Of a DNA stretch of 64,000 nt, positions 51,615 to 60,186 are shown one piece after another. Location of the stretch: contig NZ_JAJAEL010000024.1 of NCBI RefSeq assembly GCF_020447205.1, forward strand, positions 63,646 through 127,645. Reading direction: 5' to 3'. The notes below the pieces were generated by a model. The model made no database searches. It was not told the origin of the DNA and saw only the letters and a list, made by a program, of their open reading frames with translations. The position numbers and the translations under genes were made by a program. The stretch is from Thalassolituus alkanivorans. GTDB taxonomy: Bacteria; Pseudomonadota; Gammaproteobacteria; Pseudomonadales; Oceanobacteraceae. Position 1 is the stretch's first letter. The number at the start of each line of letters is the position of its first letter.

Positions 51615-54410
51615 ATGAAGACGTTTAAAACTGCAAAACTGCCACTGCTGGCGACACTGTTGCTGGGCAGCCAGCTGGCACTGGCCGATGCCAGCCTGAT
51701 GGGTTCGGTGATTGATCAGAGTTCAATATTACCCGGTGCAACGGTGACCGTTGTGGAAACCGGCGCCCGTGTTCAGAGTGATGAACGCGGCCAGTTTATT
51801 CTCAAAGGCCTGCAGCCCGGCACCTACAACCTGAAAATTACCTATGTAGGTTATGAGCCGCTGCAAACCACCGTGACCCTGAGCGCCGATGAGCGTAAAG
51901 ATCTGGGCGCACTGAAAGTGGTATTCACCGGCGCAGGTATCGAAGAAGTGGTCGCGGTTGGCCATATTTTTCAGGGCGAAATGAAAGCGCTGAACACACA
52001 GAAAAACGCCAACCGTATTCTTAATGCCATCTCTGCTGACGGCATCGGTAAATTACCGGACCGCAACGCCGCCGAAGCGGTACAGCGTATTCCCGGCATT
52101 TCGATTGAGCGCGATCAGGGCGAAGGCCGCTTTGTTGCCGTGCGTGGTTTACCGGCGCAGTGGAGTTCTGCCTCGCTGAACGGCGACCGTATTCCGACCG
52201 CCGAAGAAGAAACCACCTCGCGTGCGACCGCGTTCGATTTTTTCCCGACCGAAATGATCGAAAGTGTGGAAGTCAGCAAAGCCGTAACGCCGGATATGGA
52301 AGGCGATGCCATTGGCGGTAATGTGAATTTTATTACCCGCCGTGCGCCACAGGAAACCACACTGGATGTCACCGTTGGCAGCAACTACAACGATAAAGCG
52401 GAAGAGAGTGGTTATAACCTGAATATTCTTGCCGGTGACCGCAGTGACGATGGTAAGTGGGGTTATATCGTTAATGCCAGCCAGTACGTGCGTAACTGGG
52501 CGACCGATAACTTTGAACCACGCCGCAGTGGCGAAGGGATTAAACGCCTTGAACTGCGCGATTATACCGGTGAGCGCGATACCCGTGGTTTTAACGGTGC
52601 CGTGGAATATAAATTCGATAATGGCGATACCCTTTATGCCCGTACCCTGTACGGCACACTGATTGACGATGAAACCCACTACAAACACCGCTACCGTTTT
52701 GATAAAGACCGGATCGAGCTGCAGCATATTCACAATATTCTGACCACCGAACTCAGCGGTCATCAGCTGGGTGGTGAGCACTGGGTCGGAGAGGGCGGTC
52801 TGCTGGAATGGAAAGCCTCAACCTACGATAACCACTTCTATTACGGCGATGTGCCAAACAGCAAAGACAAGAGTTATTTTGTCGCCCGTTTTGATCAGAA
52901 AAACGTGGGCTTTGTAGGTCTGGATAACCGCAGCGGTAAAAACCTGTCGTACAACACCATCGACGGGGGTAACAGTCCATCGAATAAACCATCCACCCAT
53001 TTACCGGATGGCTTCAGCATGGACCCGACACAGATGGCGTTGTCTTCTATTGAACTTTATAAGGTCGATGTGCGGGAAAAAGATAAGGTCGTGGCGCAGC
53101 TCGATTTTACTCAGGATATGAGCCTCGATCTGCAACTGAAATTCGGTACCAAATACCGTGAAAAAGAGCGGGTTGCGCGTTTCTCCGATGAGTTTTATCA
53201 GTGGAAAGACAGTGCGACAACGCCGCTTTTGAGCGACTTTGATTTAAGCGATCAGCCGGGCCGTAACGATTATCTGGAAGAAATTAACGCCGGTTACGCC
53301 GATGACTTCAGCCAGGTGGCGGATATGTCGGATCTGGAAAATTTCTGGAACAAAAACCGCGATCAGTTCGAACTGATTGATGGCGAATCCTACACCGTAG
53401 CCAACGGTGGGGCGCTGGGTCGTAACTTCGATGTGAACGAAACCCAGATGGCCGGTTACGGTATGGCGACTTATCAGCTGAACGATGATGTCAGCCTGGT
53501 GGGCGGTGTGCGCGTCGAACGCACCGAGACCGAAGTGTCCGGTTACAGCGCCGAAGACAATGCCGGCACGCTGGTGATTGTGCCGGTTAAAAAGACCAAG
53601 TCTTACACCTCGGTGCTGCCGTCTGTACATATGACCTACGCCCTGACCGACGACAGCAACCTGCGCGCTGCCTTCAGCCGTACCTTTGCCCGTCCGGACT
53701 TTGGTTCGCTGGCTCCGGGTCAGGCCTATTCTGAAGCCGATGGTGAACTGGTGGTAGGCAATCCGGGACTGAACCCGACGTATTCCAATAATCTGGATGT
53801 GTTATTTGAGCGTTATTACGACAATGTCGGTGTGATTTCCGGCGGCCTGTTCTATAAGCAGATCAGCGATCCGATTTTCAGCAAGCGCTCTGAAGTAACC
53901 TTTAAAGGTGAAACCGTTGACCGTGTGGATTCGGTGAACGGTGATAATGCCTGGCTGGCCGGTGCTGAGTTTGCCTTCAGTCGTCGCCTCGATTTTATTG
54001 CCGATGCGCTGGAAAATGTCGGCGTACAGGCTAACTACACCCGCATGCGTTCGGTGATGGAATTAACCAATGGCCGCAAAGCCGATATTCCGCGTCAGGC
54101 CGACTCTCTGTATAACGCCGCGTTATTCTACGATGACAGCACCTTTGCCGTGCGCATCGCTGTTAACCATAAAGGCGCTTATATTCAGGAACACGGTGAC
54201 AGCAGCGATGAAGACAGCTACTACGGTGATTACACCAGCGTTGATCTGAGCGCGTCTTATCAGGCAACCAGCGATCTGATGGTGTACGCCGATATTAATA
54301 ACATCACCAACGAACCGATGAAGTACTATCTCGGCAGCGAACGCCGTCCGTTGCAGGTGGAATACTACGGTTACCGCGCCAATCTGGGGGTTAAATACAG
54401 CTTCTTCTGA
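51615..54410 (+). CDS. TonB-dependent receptor
   Basis: A 931-residue outer-membrane receptor. Signal peptide (MKTFKTAKLPLLATLLLGSQLALA), an N-terminal carboxypeptidase-regulatory-like domain (about 25-100; GSVIDQSSILPGATVTVVETGA), a plug domain (about 120-240; LPDRNAAEAVQRIPGISIERDQGEGRF) and a 22-strand type barrel ending in YSFF. The upstream operator shared with phosphonate genes suggests import of a phosphonate or a phosphonate-bearing polymer or conjugate. ATG 51615 is chosen; an in-frame ATG at 51603 is possible. Confidence 0.92.
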   Translation: MKTFKTAKLPLLATLLLGSQLALADASLMGSVIDQSSILPGATVTVVETGARVQSDERGQFILKGLQPGTYNLKITYVGYEPLQTTVTLSADERKDLGALKVVFTGAGIEEVVAVGHIFQGEMKALNTQKNANRILNAISADGIGKLPDRNAAEAVQRIPGISIERDQGEGRFVAVRGLPAQWSSASLNGDRIPTAEEETTSRATAFDFFPTEMIESVEVSKAVTPDMEGDAIGGNVNFITRRAPQETTLDVTVGSNYNDKAEESGYNLNILAGDRSDDGKWGYIVNASQYVRNWATDNFEPRRSGEGIKRLELRDYTGERDTRGFNGAVEYKFDNGDTLYARTLYGTLIDDETHYKHRYRFDKDRIELQHIHNILTTELSGHQLGGEHWVGEGGLLEWKASTYDNHFYYGDVPNSKDKSYFVARFDQKNVGFVGLDNRSGKNLSYNTIDGGNSPSNKPSTHLPDGFSMDPTQMALSSIELYKVDVREKDKVVAQLDFTQDMSLDLQLKFGTKYREKERVARFSDEFYQWKDSATTPLLSDFDLSDQPGRNDYLEEINAGYADDFSQVADMSDLENFWNKNRDQFELIDGESYTVANGGALGRNFDVNETQMAGYGMATYQLNDDVSLVGGVRVERTETEVSGYSAEDNAGTLVIVPVKKTKSYTSVLPSVHMTYALTDDSNLRAAFSRTFARPDFGSLAPGQAYSEADGELVVGNPGLNPTYSNNLDVLFERYYDNVGVISGGLFYKQISDPIFSKRSEVTFKGETVDRVDSVNGDNAWLAGAEFAFSRRLDFIADALENVGVQANYTRMRSVMELTNGRKADIPRQADSLYNAALFYDDSTFAVRIAVNHKGAYIQEHGDSSDEDSYYGDYTSVDLSASYQATSDLMVYADINNITNEPMKYYLGSERRPLQVEYYGYRANLGVKYSFF

Positions 54411-54429
54411 TTTATTGCAGTAACAAAGA

Positions 54430-54454
54430 ACACCGGCTCTGGCCGGTGTTTTTA
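54430..54454 (+). terminator. Terminator after TonB receptor
   Basis: ACACCGGC-TCTG-GCCGGTGT hairpin followed by TTTTATTT. Confidence 0.88.
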
Positions 54455-54540
54455 TTTGTGTTCTGCCTTGATGCAACGTTTTCTTTCTCTGAACCTGCCT
54501 GTCATCGTTTTGTCATCCGTACTCTTTTAAATACTTCCAT

Positions 54541-54554
54541 CTGGACTAGACCAA
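54541..54554. promoter_or_regulatory. Phosphonate operator copy 2 (upstream of FAD oxidoreductase)
   Basis: CTGGACTAGACCAA, 12 of 14 positions identical to the palindrome at 58988-59001. It ends 13 bases before the start codon, so binding could also block the ribosome site region of the first gene in the FAD-DUF5690-GntR operon. Confidence 0.65.
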
Positions 54555-54567
54555 AAGAAGTATTAAG

Positions 54568-55803
54568 ATGGCGGTAAAACAGCAGGTGGTTATTATTGGC
54601 GGCGGTATTCTTGGCCTCGCCATTGCCCATTATCTGCAGAACAGCGGTGAGGCACAGGTCTGGTTATTTGAACGCGGCGAATTAGGCTCAGGCACTACCA
54701 GTCAGGCGGCGGCCTTATTAACCCGGGCGCGCAGCAGCGACAGTGCCGCATTAATGGTGCACGAAACTCACAGCACCCTGCGTATGCTGGAGCAGCGTTT
54801 TAATCTGCCCTTTGCGCAACGCAGCGGTTGTTTGCACATCGCCGTTAACGATAACGAACGTCAGCAACAGCAACGTTATTTTCAGCAGGCGCAGCAGCTG
54901 GACGTTGGCACACAATGGCTGGACAGCAGTGCAATTCAGCGGCTGCTGCCCTGGCTGGCAATCACGGCAGACAGCAGTGCGCTGTATTACCCCGATGACG
55001 GCCACGCCGACCCTTATACCCTGGCACAGCTTTATGCCCGTTCGGCCCGTGCCGCAGGAGCACAGATTATTGCTCATTGTGCGGTCAGCCGGCTGGAATC
55101 ACAGAGCGGTATATTTACCGGGGTATATTTAGCCAGCGGTGAATTTATCCGTGCCGACAGTGTGGTGCTGGCGGCCGGCCCCTGGAGTGCGGCACTGGCC
55201 TATGACTACGATATCGCGCTGGCGATGGCACCGGTACGCAGCCATTACTGGATAACCAACAACCAGCCGCAGGTTGATGCCAAGCAGCCGATGGCAATTA
55301 TTCCTTCGGCCAAAGCCTATTTCCGCAGTGAACAATCGGCACTGTTATTCGGTGTGCGCGACAGCCAATGCTGTGTCGCCGACCCGCGTGCATTACCGCA
55401 CGATATTCACAGTTTTCATTTTGCCGAAGATGCCAACGGCTGGCTGGCACTGGAAGAGCACTGGCATAACCTGCTGGCGCTCTGTCCGCTGCTGGAGCAG
55501 GCGCAACTGGCGCATTACTTAAGCGGTGTGTCGTCTTATACGCCGGATGGCAAGCCTTTGCTCGGTCGTCTGGAGCAATACAGCAATGCCTTTGTTGCCA
55601 CAGGCTGCTCCGGTGCCGGTATTGCCTTCAGTGGCGGTATTGGCCGTTTTCTGAGCGAACAGATTCTTGGCAAGCCCACCTTTGTTGCCGCCGAAGAATT
55701 CTCACCGGCCCGTTTTGCCACCCTGCAGCCGCCAGCCGATCCGATGAGTGCGGAATTCCGCCAGCACTGTGCCCGTGCGCGCAGCGGCAAGAGTACCGGC
55801 TGA
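54568..55803 (+). CDS. FAD-dependent amine/amino-acid oxidoreductase (DAO family)
   Basis: A 411-residue DadA/glycine-oxidase-type flavoenzyme. Rossmann motif VVIIGGGILGLAIAHYL at the N-terminus, GSGTTSQAAALLTRA, and the C-terminal FAD-binding VATGCSGAGIAFSGGIGRFL. Family members oxidise a primary or secondary amine to an imine. In phosphonate clusters such enzymes act on N-alkylated aminoethylphosphonates or on glycine; which applies here cannot be told. First gene of an operon with the DUF5690 and GntR genes. Confidence 0.88.
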   Translation: MAVKQQVVIIGGGILGLAIAHYLQNSGEAQVWLFERGELGSGTTSQAAALLTRARSSDSAALMVHETHSTLRMLEQRFNLPFAQRSGCLHIAVNDNERQQQQRYFQQAQQLDVGTQWLDSSAIQRLLPWLAITADSSALYYPDDGHADPYTLAQLYARSARAAGAQIIAHCAVSRLESQSGIFTGVYLASGEFIRADSVVLAAGPWSAALAYDYDIALAMAPVRSHYWITNNQPQVDAKQPMAIIPSAKAYFRSEQSALLFGVRDSQCCVADPRALPHDIHSFHFAEDANGWLALEEHWHNLLALCPLLEQAQLAHYLSGVSSYTPDGKPLLGRLEQYSNAFVATGCSGAGIAFSGGIGRFLSEQILGKPTFVAAEEFSPARFATLQPPADPMSAEFRQHCARARSGKSTG

Positions 55804-55901
55804 ATGCAGCATTTTCATACAGCCGACATATCCCTCGGGTATTTCCTGTTTATAAGAACTGATTGCGCTGCAGGCACAGGTGCCGCAGCGGGAGTATTGC
55901 C

Positions 55902-57263
55902 ATGTTAATTATGCCGTTTCAGCGTTTTCACCAGCGGGTTCAGCAGCGTCTGCAGCAGGCGTCTGCACTCTGGTTTGTGGTGTTTGCCATCAGCGCCGCC
56001 TTTATGACGTACTTTTCTATGTACGCCTTCCGCAAGCCTTTCTCGGTGGCGATGTACGATGGCCAGACCCTGTTTGGCATGGATTACAAAGTGATTCTGA
56101 TTTTTGCTCAGGTGCTGGGTTATCTGTTGTCGAAGTTTATCGGTATCCGTGTGGTGTCGGGCATGATGCACGACCGCCGCGCGTTGGCCATTGTGTTATT
56201 GGTCGCCAGTGCACAACTGGCATTGTTTTTATTTGCGGTATTACCGGCGCCATTAAAACCTCTGGCGATGTTTTTTAATGGCCTACCACTGGGCATGATC
56301 TGGGGGCTGGTATTCAGCTATCTGGAAGGGCGTAAAACCTCGGAATTACTCGGAGCAGGGTTAAGTGCCACCTTTATTGTTGCCTCAGGCATGGTGCGCA
56401 GTGTGGGCAAAGCGTTAATTGTTTATGCCGATGTGCCGGAATTCTGGATGCCGTTTTTAACCGGCCTGATTTTTATGCCGCTGCTGCTGATTTCGGTCTA
56501 TGCACTGTCGATGATTCCGGAACCGGATGCGACAGATGAGGCCGAACGCATGAAACGCCAGCCTATGACCGCCGCCGACCGCTGGCGGTTATTTGGCCAG
56601 TACTGGTTTGGTCTGAGTCTGCTGATTCTGGCGTTTTTACTGTTCACCGGCTTACGTGATTTCCGCGATAACTTTTCTGCAGAAATCTGGCAGGCGCTGG
56701 GTTATGGCAATGAACCCGCGATTTTTACCTACGCCGGGGTGCGCATCGCCGGTATGGTTCTGGTCGCGCTGGCGTTATTAATGTTTATCCGCGATAACTT
56801 CCGCGCCTTTACTGCCAATCATATTGCCATTGTGCTGGGCTGCTTTATTTTGGGTTACAGCACCTGGCTGCATCAGCAACACTGGCTCGACAGTAAAATC
56901 TGGATGGTCGCCTTAGGTACGGGTTTGTATCTGGCCTATATTCCGTTTAACTGCTTTTTGTTTGACCGTTTTGTCGCCCTGGCCGGTGGCGTGGCCAATG
57001 CCGGTTTTCTGATTTATCTGGCCGACAGCGCCGGTTATACCGGCAGCGTGGGGTTATTGCTGGTTAAGCATTTTTATGCAGCGGACATCAGCTGGCTGAA
57101 TTTCTTTGTCAGTGCCGTTTACAGTACCGCTATTATTGGTGGGGCGCTGGTCACGCTGTCGTGGCTGTATTTCCGCTGGCGCTTTTTCCGCAATGGACAG
57201 CAGTCTGAGGAAGAGCTCCAGAAACAGCCGCTGGCTTCTGTTGCTGCGGCGAGGCTAAAATAG
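55902..57263 (+). CDS. DUF5690 / MFS-like membrane transporter
   Basis: A 453-residue polytopic protein with about 12 membrane helices. Segment MTYFSMYAFRKPFSVAMYDG and GYLLSKFIGIRVVSGMM fit the DUF5690 family, which is MFS-like and has no assigned substrate. In this operon, between a FAD amine oxidase and a GntR regulator of phosphonate type, it is the only inner-membrane transporter in the region, so it is the best candidate for 2-aminoethylphosphonate uptake. ATG 55902 with GGAG eight bases upstream is chosen; a longer TTG-started reading from 55863 is less likely. Confidence 0.78.
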   Translation: MLIMPFQRFHQRVQQRLQQASALWFVVFAISAAFMTYFSMYAFRKPFSVAMYDGQTLFGMDYKVILIFAQVLGYLLSKFIGIRVVSGMMHDRRALAIVLLVASAQLALFLFAVLPAPLKPLAMFFNGLPLGMIWGLVFSYLEGRKTSELLGAGLSATFIVASGMVRSVGKALIVYADVPEFWMPFLTGLIFMPLLLISVYALSMIPEPDATDEAERMKRQPMTAADRWRLFGQYWFGLSLLILAFLLFTGLRDFRDNFSAEIWQALGYGNEPAIFTYAGVRIAGMVLVALALLMFIRDNFRAFTANHIAIVLGCFILGYSTWLHQQHWLDSKIWMVALGTGLYLAYIPFNCFLFDRFVALAGGVANAGFLIYLADSAGYTGSVGLLLVKHFYAADISWLNFFVSAVYSTAIIGGALVTLSWLYFRWRFFRNGQQSEEELQKQPLASVAAARLK

Positions 57264-57265
57264 CC

Positions 57266-57994
57266 ATGCATACCGATGCCGGATTGAAAAAAATGCTGCC
57301 AGCCAATATCGAAATACGCGACTACCTGGCCGGACTGATCAAACAGTCACGCCTGAAACAGAACGAACGCCTGCCATCCGAACGCGAACTGGTCGAGCAG
57401 TTTAAAAGCACGCGAATTACCGTGCGTGATGCGCTGTCGAAGCTGGAATCGGAAGGGCTGATTTACCGCTCCAACCGCCGCGGCTGGTTTGTCTCACCGC
57501 CACGGCTGGAATATGACCCGTCTTCGCGGGTGAATTTCTACCTGCTGGCGGAGCAACAACAACGCACTCCGGCCACCGAATTAATTTCACAAAAGCGCAT
57601 TAAAGGCCCACAGGCCGCACGCACAGCACTGGCCGTTGCCGCTGATGAAAAACTGATTGAGCTTGTGCGTCTGCGCTCCCTCGATGGTCGTCCGGTGCTG
57701 TACGAATTTATCTACCTGCCGGAAAGCCGCTTTCCGGAACTGATGAAAAAAGACCTGGAAGGCTCGCTTACCACCTTGATGCAGCGCGATTACAACGTCG
57801 AAATTACGCACGAAGATAACCGCATCTGCGTGTCGGCGGTGTACGATCAGGTGGCCGACGCGCTGTCGCATATTAACGGCGCGCCCTGTCTGGAAATTCG
57901 CCGTATTCGTTATGAAGGGGAGCGTAAGGCGGTGGAGTTTGATATTGAGCACTGGGTTCACAGTGCGATAGAGCTGCGGATTCCCAGTCACTGA
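57266..57994 (+). CDS. GntR/UTRA (HutC-type) transcriptional regulator, PhnR-like
   Basis: A 242-residue regulator. Winged helix at the N-terminus (about 12-78; RLPSERELVEQFKSTRITVRDALSKLESEGLIYRSNRRGWF) and a UTRA ligand-binding domain (about 95-235; LVRLRSLDGRPVLYEFIYLPE). HutC-type proteins bind palindromes of the form GT-N-TA-N-AC, exactly the core of the three palindromes in this region. It starts two bases after the DUF5690 stop and is probably autoregulated through the site at 54541. Likely effector: 2-aminoethylphosphonate or a derivative. Confidence 0.9.
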   Translation: MHTDAGLKKMLPANIEIRDYLAGLIKQSRLKQNERLPSERELVEQFKSTRITVRDALSKLESEGLIYRSNRRGWFVSPPRLEYDPSSRVNFYLLAEQQQRTPATELISQKRIKGPQAARTALAVAADEKLIELVRLRSLDGRPVLYEFIYLPESRFPELMKKDLEGSLTTLMQRDYNVEITHEDNRICVSAVYDQVADALSHINGAPCLEIRRIRYEGERKAVEFDIEHWVHSAIELRIPSH

Positions 57995-58046
57995 TTTTCT
58001 TTTTTCAGCTGTTTTTTGGGAGGGGCTTGGTAGGAGCGGCTTTCAG

Positions 58047-58128
58047 CCGCGATACCGTTCAGCCTGGGCTTGTCGAAGGTTTTAGAACCGCGATACCGTT
58101 CAGCCTGAGCCTGTCGAAGGCTTTTAGC
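58047..58128. repeat. 41-bp direct repeat, two copies
   Basis: Unit begins CCGCGATACCGTTCAGCCTG, at 58047 and 58088; the second copy differs at a few positions. The core GTTCAGCCTGAGCYTGTCGAAGG resembles a short dispersed repeat common in proteobacterial intergenic regions. Confidence 0.85.
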
Positions 58129-58487
58129 CACGGCGCGGGCTGGCTTTTGTAAATAATTCAAAGCCTTTGCGGGGCAAGCCCCTGCGCCCCAATCCGGGGA
58201 ACTTCTCCCCGGGCCCCTGCTTCGCGCTGTGCAGGACTTAATCCGTTCTGAATAATCCTGCGGTCGCGGTACCGCGAATAATGGGCGAGACTTCAGGCAT
58301 CCTGCCTTTCGCCCTGCGGGTCAGCCTTCGGCTGCTCAATTTTGTTCCCGACAAAATTGTCCATGGCCCTATTCGCTCGCCCGGCATCCATGCCGGGACG
58401 TACCGGCGCAGAATGATTCAAACCGGCGTCCTGCAGGCGCATAAAACCATAGCGCGAAACCGCTTTTCAGCTTCTGCTTTTGTGTAT

Positions 58488-58522
58488 TTTAAAAAGCCGC
58501 GTTGCGTCTGAATAAACGCGGC
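58488..58522 (-). terminator. Leftward terminator with no assigned gene
   Basis: On the minus strand GCCGCGTT-N11-AACGCGGC is followed by TTTTTAAAA. No leftward gene lies to its right before phnW, so it would end an unannotated transcript. Confidence 0.55.
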
Positions 58523-58535
58523 ATTTGTGCGGTGC

Positions 58536-58662
58536 CAGTCAACCAGGCAGACAATCCGGTGGAAAGCACAGTACGGCCCGGAGCCTATTCATTTCAATTA
58601 TCAAACGGTAAAAGGCTCCGGGCGAATTGCTGTGCGGGCCGGATTGGCCACGCAGTTGACTG
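58536..58662. repeat. Large imperfect inverted repeat (127 bp)
   Basis: Four matched arm segments in mirror order: CAGTCAAC (58536) with GTTGACTG (58655), CAATCCGG (58552) with CCGGATTG (58639), CACAG (58567) with CTGTG (58630), and CCCGGAGCC (58577) with GGCTCCGGG (58614), around a 28-base AT-rich loop. Confidence 0.8.
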
Positions 58663-58949
58663 AACAGCACCGGACAGCCGCAAGAGAGGATCGGAAGGAG
58701 ATACCTCTCCTTGCATGGGGGCGCAGGGGGCGGAGCACCCGCAAAGGCTCAGAGATGATTACAAAATCCAGCCCGCGCAGCGGCTACACCGATATCCGGA
58801 AAGGCTTCAACTTAGCTATAGAAGCCGCTCGCGTAGCGCCGCAGTACAAACCTCTTCTGATTAAACCTCATTCCGCTTGTGCAAAGCCTGTCTGTTTATA
58901 GCAGCCCAACACTCTGCATTACTGTCACAAAAACTTCATTAAACTGCCG

Positions 58950-58978
58950 TTGCCGCTCACTCCGTTAGCTTTTATAGT
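58950..58978 (+). promoter_or_regulatory. Candidate phnW promoter
   Basis: TTGCCG (58950-58955), 17-base spacer, TATAGT (58973-58978). The operator at 58985-59004 begins where transcription should start, fitting repression. Confidence 0.55.
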
Positions 58979-58984
58979 TTGCGC

Positions 58985-59004
58985 ATTCTGGTCTAGACCA
59001 GAAT
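58985..59004. promoter_or_regulatory. Phosphonate operator copy 3 (upstream of phnW)
   Basis: A perfect 20-base palindrome with core CTGGTCTAGACCAG, directly after the candidate phnW -10 element. It is the best of three copies in the region. Confidence 0.75.
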
Positions 59005-59047
59005 AAGTGAAATACAAAAAACAACTCGGCGCAAACGTGACGGACTT

Positions 59048-60163
59048 ATGAATAACCCTTATTTATTACTCACTCCCGGCCCCCTGAGTACCACGGCCAG
59101 TGTAAAGCAGACCATGCTGCGTGACTGGTGTACCTGGGATGACGATTACAACCTGGGGGTGGTGCAGCCTATCCGTGAACAGTTGGTAGAGCTGGCGCTC
59201 TGTGGTGAAAAAGAGTGCGCTGCAGAGGAATACAGTGCGGTGCTGCTGCAGGGTAGTGGCAGTTTTGCGGTAGAGAGTGTCATCAGCAGTGCCTTTTCGG
59301 CCGATGATAAATTGCTGATTTTAGCCAATGGCGCTTACGGTCAGCGCATTGCCGATATGGCGCGGGTACACCGTATTAATTATGTGCTGTTAACCGCCGC
59401 CGAACATGAATGGGTGAGTCTGGAAGAACTGAATCAGGCTTTGCATGATGACCCGGCCATTACTCATGTGGCGCTGGTTCATTGTGAAACCACCTCCGGC
59501 ATTCTGAATCCGCTGGCGGCCTATGCTGAAGTGATTAAAGCCGCCGGCAAAACCCTGATTGTCGATGCCATGAGCTCGTTTGGTGGTATCGAAATTCCGC
59601 TGGCAGCACTGGGTATCGATTTTCTGATCAGCTCGGCTAATAAATGCATTCAGGGCGTGCCCGGTATGGGCTTTGTGATTGCAAGACGCGATGCGCTGGC
59701 CAAATGTGCCGGTCGTGCGCGCACGTTAAGTCTGGATTTATTTGACCAGTGGCAGTGCATGGAGCAGGGCCATGGTAAATGGCGTTTTACCTCGCCAACC
59801 CATGTGGTGCGCGCTTTTCAGCAGGCGCTGGCAGAACTGGCAGAAGAGGGTGGCATCAGCGCCCGGGCACAGCGTTATGCCGAAAACCACCGCACCCTGG
59901 TCGATGGTATGCAGGCACTGGGGTTTGAGTGTGTGGTCAGCCGCGATAAACAATCGCCGTTTATTTCGACCTTTAAATATCCCGATAATCCGGCGTTCGA
60001 TTTTAACCAGCTGTATCAGCGCTTAAAGCAGGAAGGCTTTGTGATTTATCCGGGCAAGGTAACGGCAACGCCGTGTTTCCGCATTGGCCATATCGGTGAT
60101 GTTTTTCCGCAGGATATGCAGCGTTTGCTGCAGGCGCTGGAAAAGCACCGCTTCTGGCTCTGA
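59048..60163 (+). CDS. phnW: 2-aminoethylphosphonate--pyruvate transaminase
   Basis: A 371-residue PLP-dependent class V aminotransferase that converts 2-aminoethylphosphonate and pyruvate to phosphonoacetaldehyde and alanine. The N-terminal LLLTPGPLSTTASVKQTMLRDWCTWDDDY is diagnostic of PhnW. The PLP Lys lies in ISSANKCIQGVPGMGFVIA (about residue 199), after VDAMSSFGGIE. Length is standard. It leads an operon with the HD oxygenase (23-base gap) and phnX. Confidence 0.97.
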   Translation: MNNPYLLLTPGPLSTTASVKQTMLRDWCTWDDDYNLGVVQPIREQLVELALCGEKECAAEEYSAVLLQGSGSFAVESVISSAFSADDKLLILANGAYGQRIADMARVHRINYVLLTAAEHEWVSLEELNQALHDDPAITHVALVHCETTSGILNPLAAYAEVIKAAGKTLIVDAMSSFGGIEIPLAALGIDFLISSANKCIQGVPGMGFVIARRDALAKCAGRARTLSLDLFDQWQCMEQGHGKWRFTSPTHVVRAFQQALAELAEEGGISARAQRYAENHRTLVDGMQALGFECVVSRDKQSPFISTFKYPDNPAFDFNQLYQRLKQEGFVIYPGKVTATPCFRIGHIGDVFPQDMQRLLQALEKHRFWL

Positions 60164-60186
60164 CAGCCGACAACGGAGGAATCATC

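Larger units (their letters stand above)
57995..59047. other. 1-kb gene-free region with structured repeats
   Basis: No convincing gene. It holds, in order: two copies of a 41-base unit at 58047-58128, several short GC-rich hairpins (58170-58215, 58262-58275, 58338-58358, 58380-58397), a leftward terminator at 58488-58522, a large imperfect inverted repeat at 58536-58662, a small AAGGAGA/TCTCCTT hairpin near 58694-58712, and the phnW promoter and operator. A reading frame at 58281-58511 contains LNFVPDKIVHGPIRSPGIHAGTYR, a peptide pattern I associate with translated dispersed repeats rather than a gene. Confidence 0.6.

Noticed and set aside
58281-58511. 76-residue reading frame with NFVPDKIVHGPIRSPGIHAG
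   Set aside because: The peptide pattern appears to come from a dispersed intergenic repeat; hairpins run through it and no ribosome site is seen.
58536-58662. Calling the inverted repeat an integron attC site
   Set aside because: The outer arms (AGTCAAC / GTTGACT) break the RYYYAAC / GTTRRRY consensus, and no integron integrase or cassette array is visible.
58527-58901. 124-residue reading frame across the large inverted repeat
   Set aside because: Composition is unlike the neighbouring genes, no recognisable domain, and it spans a strong hairpin.
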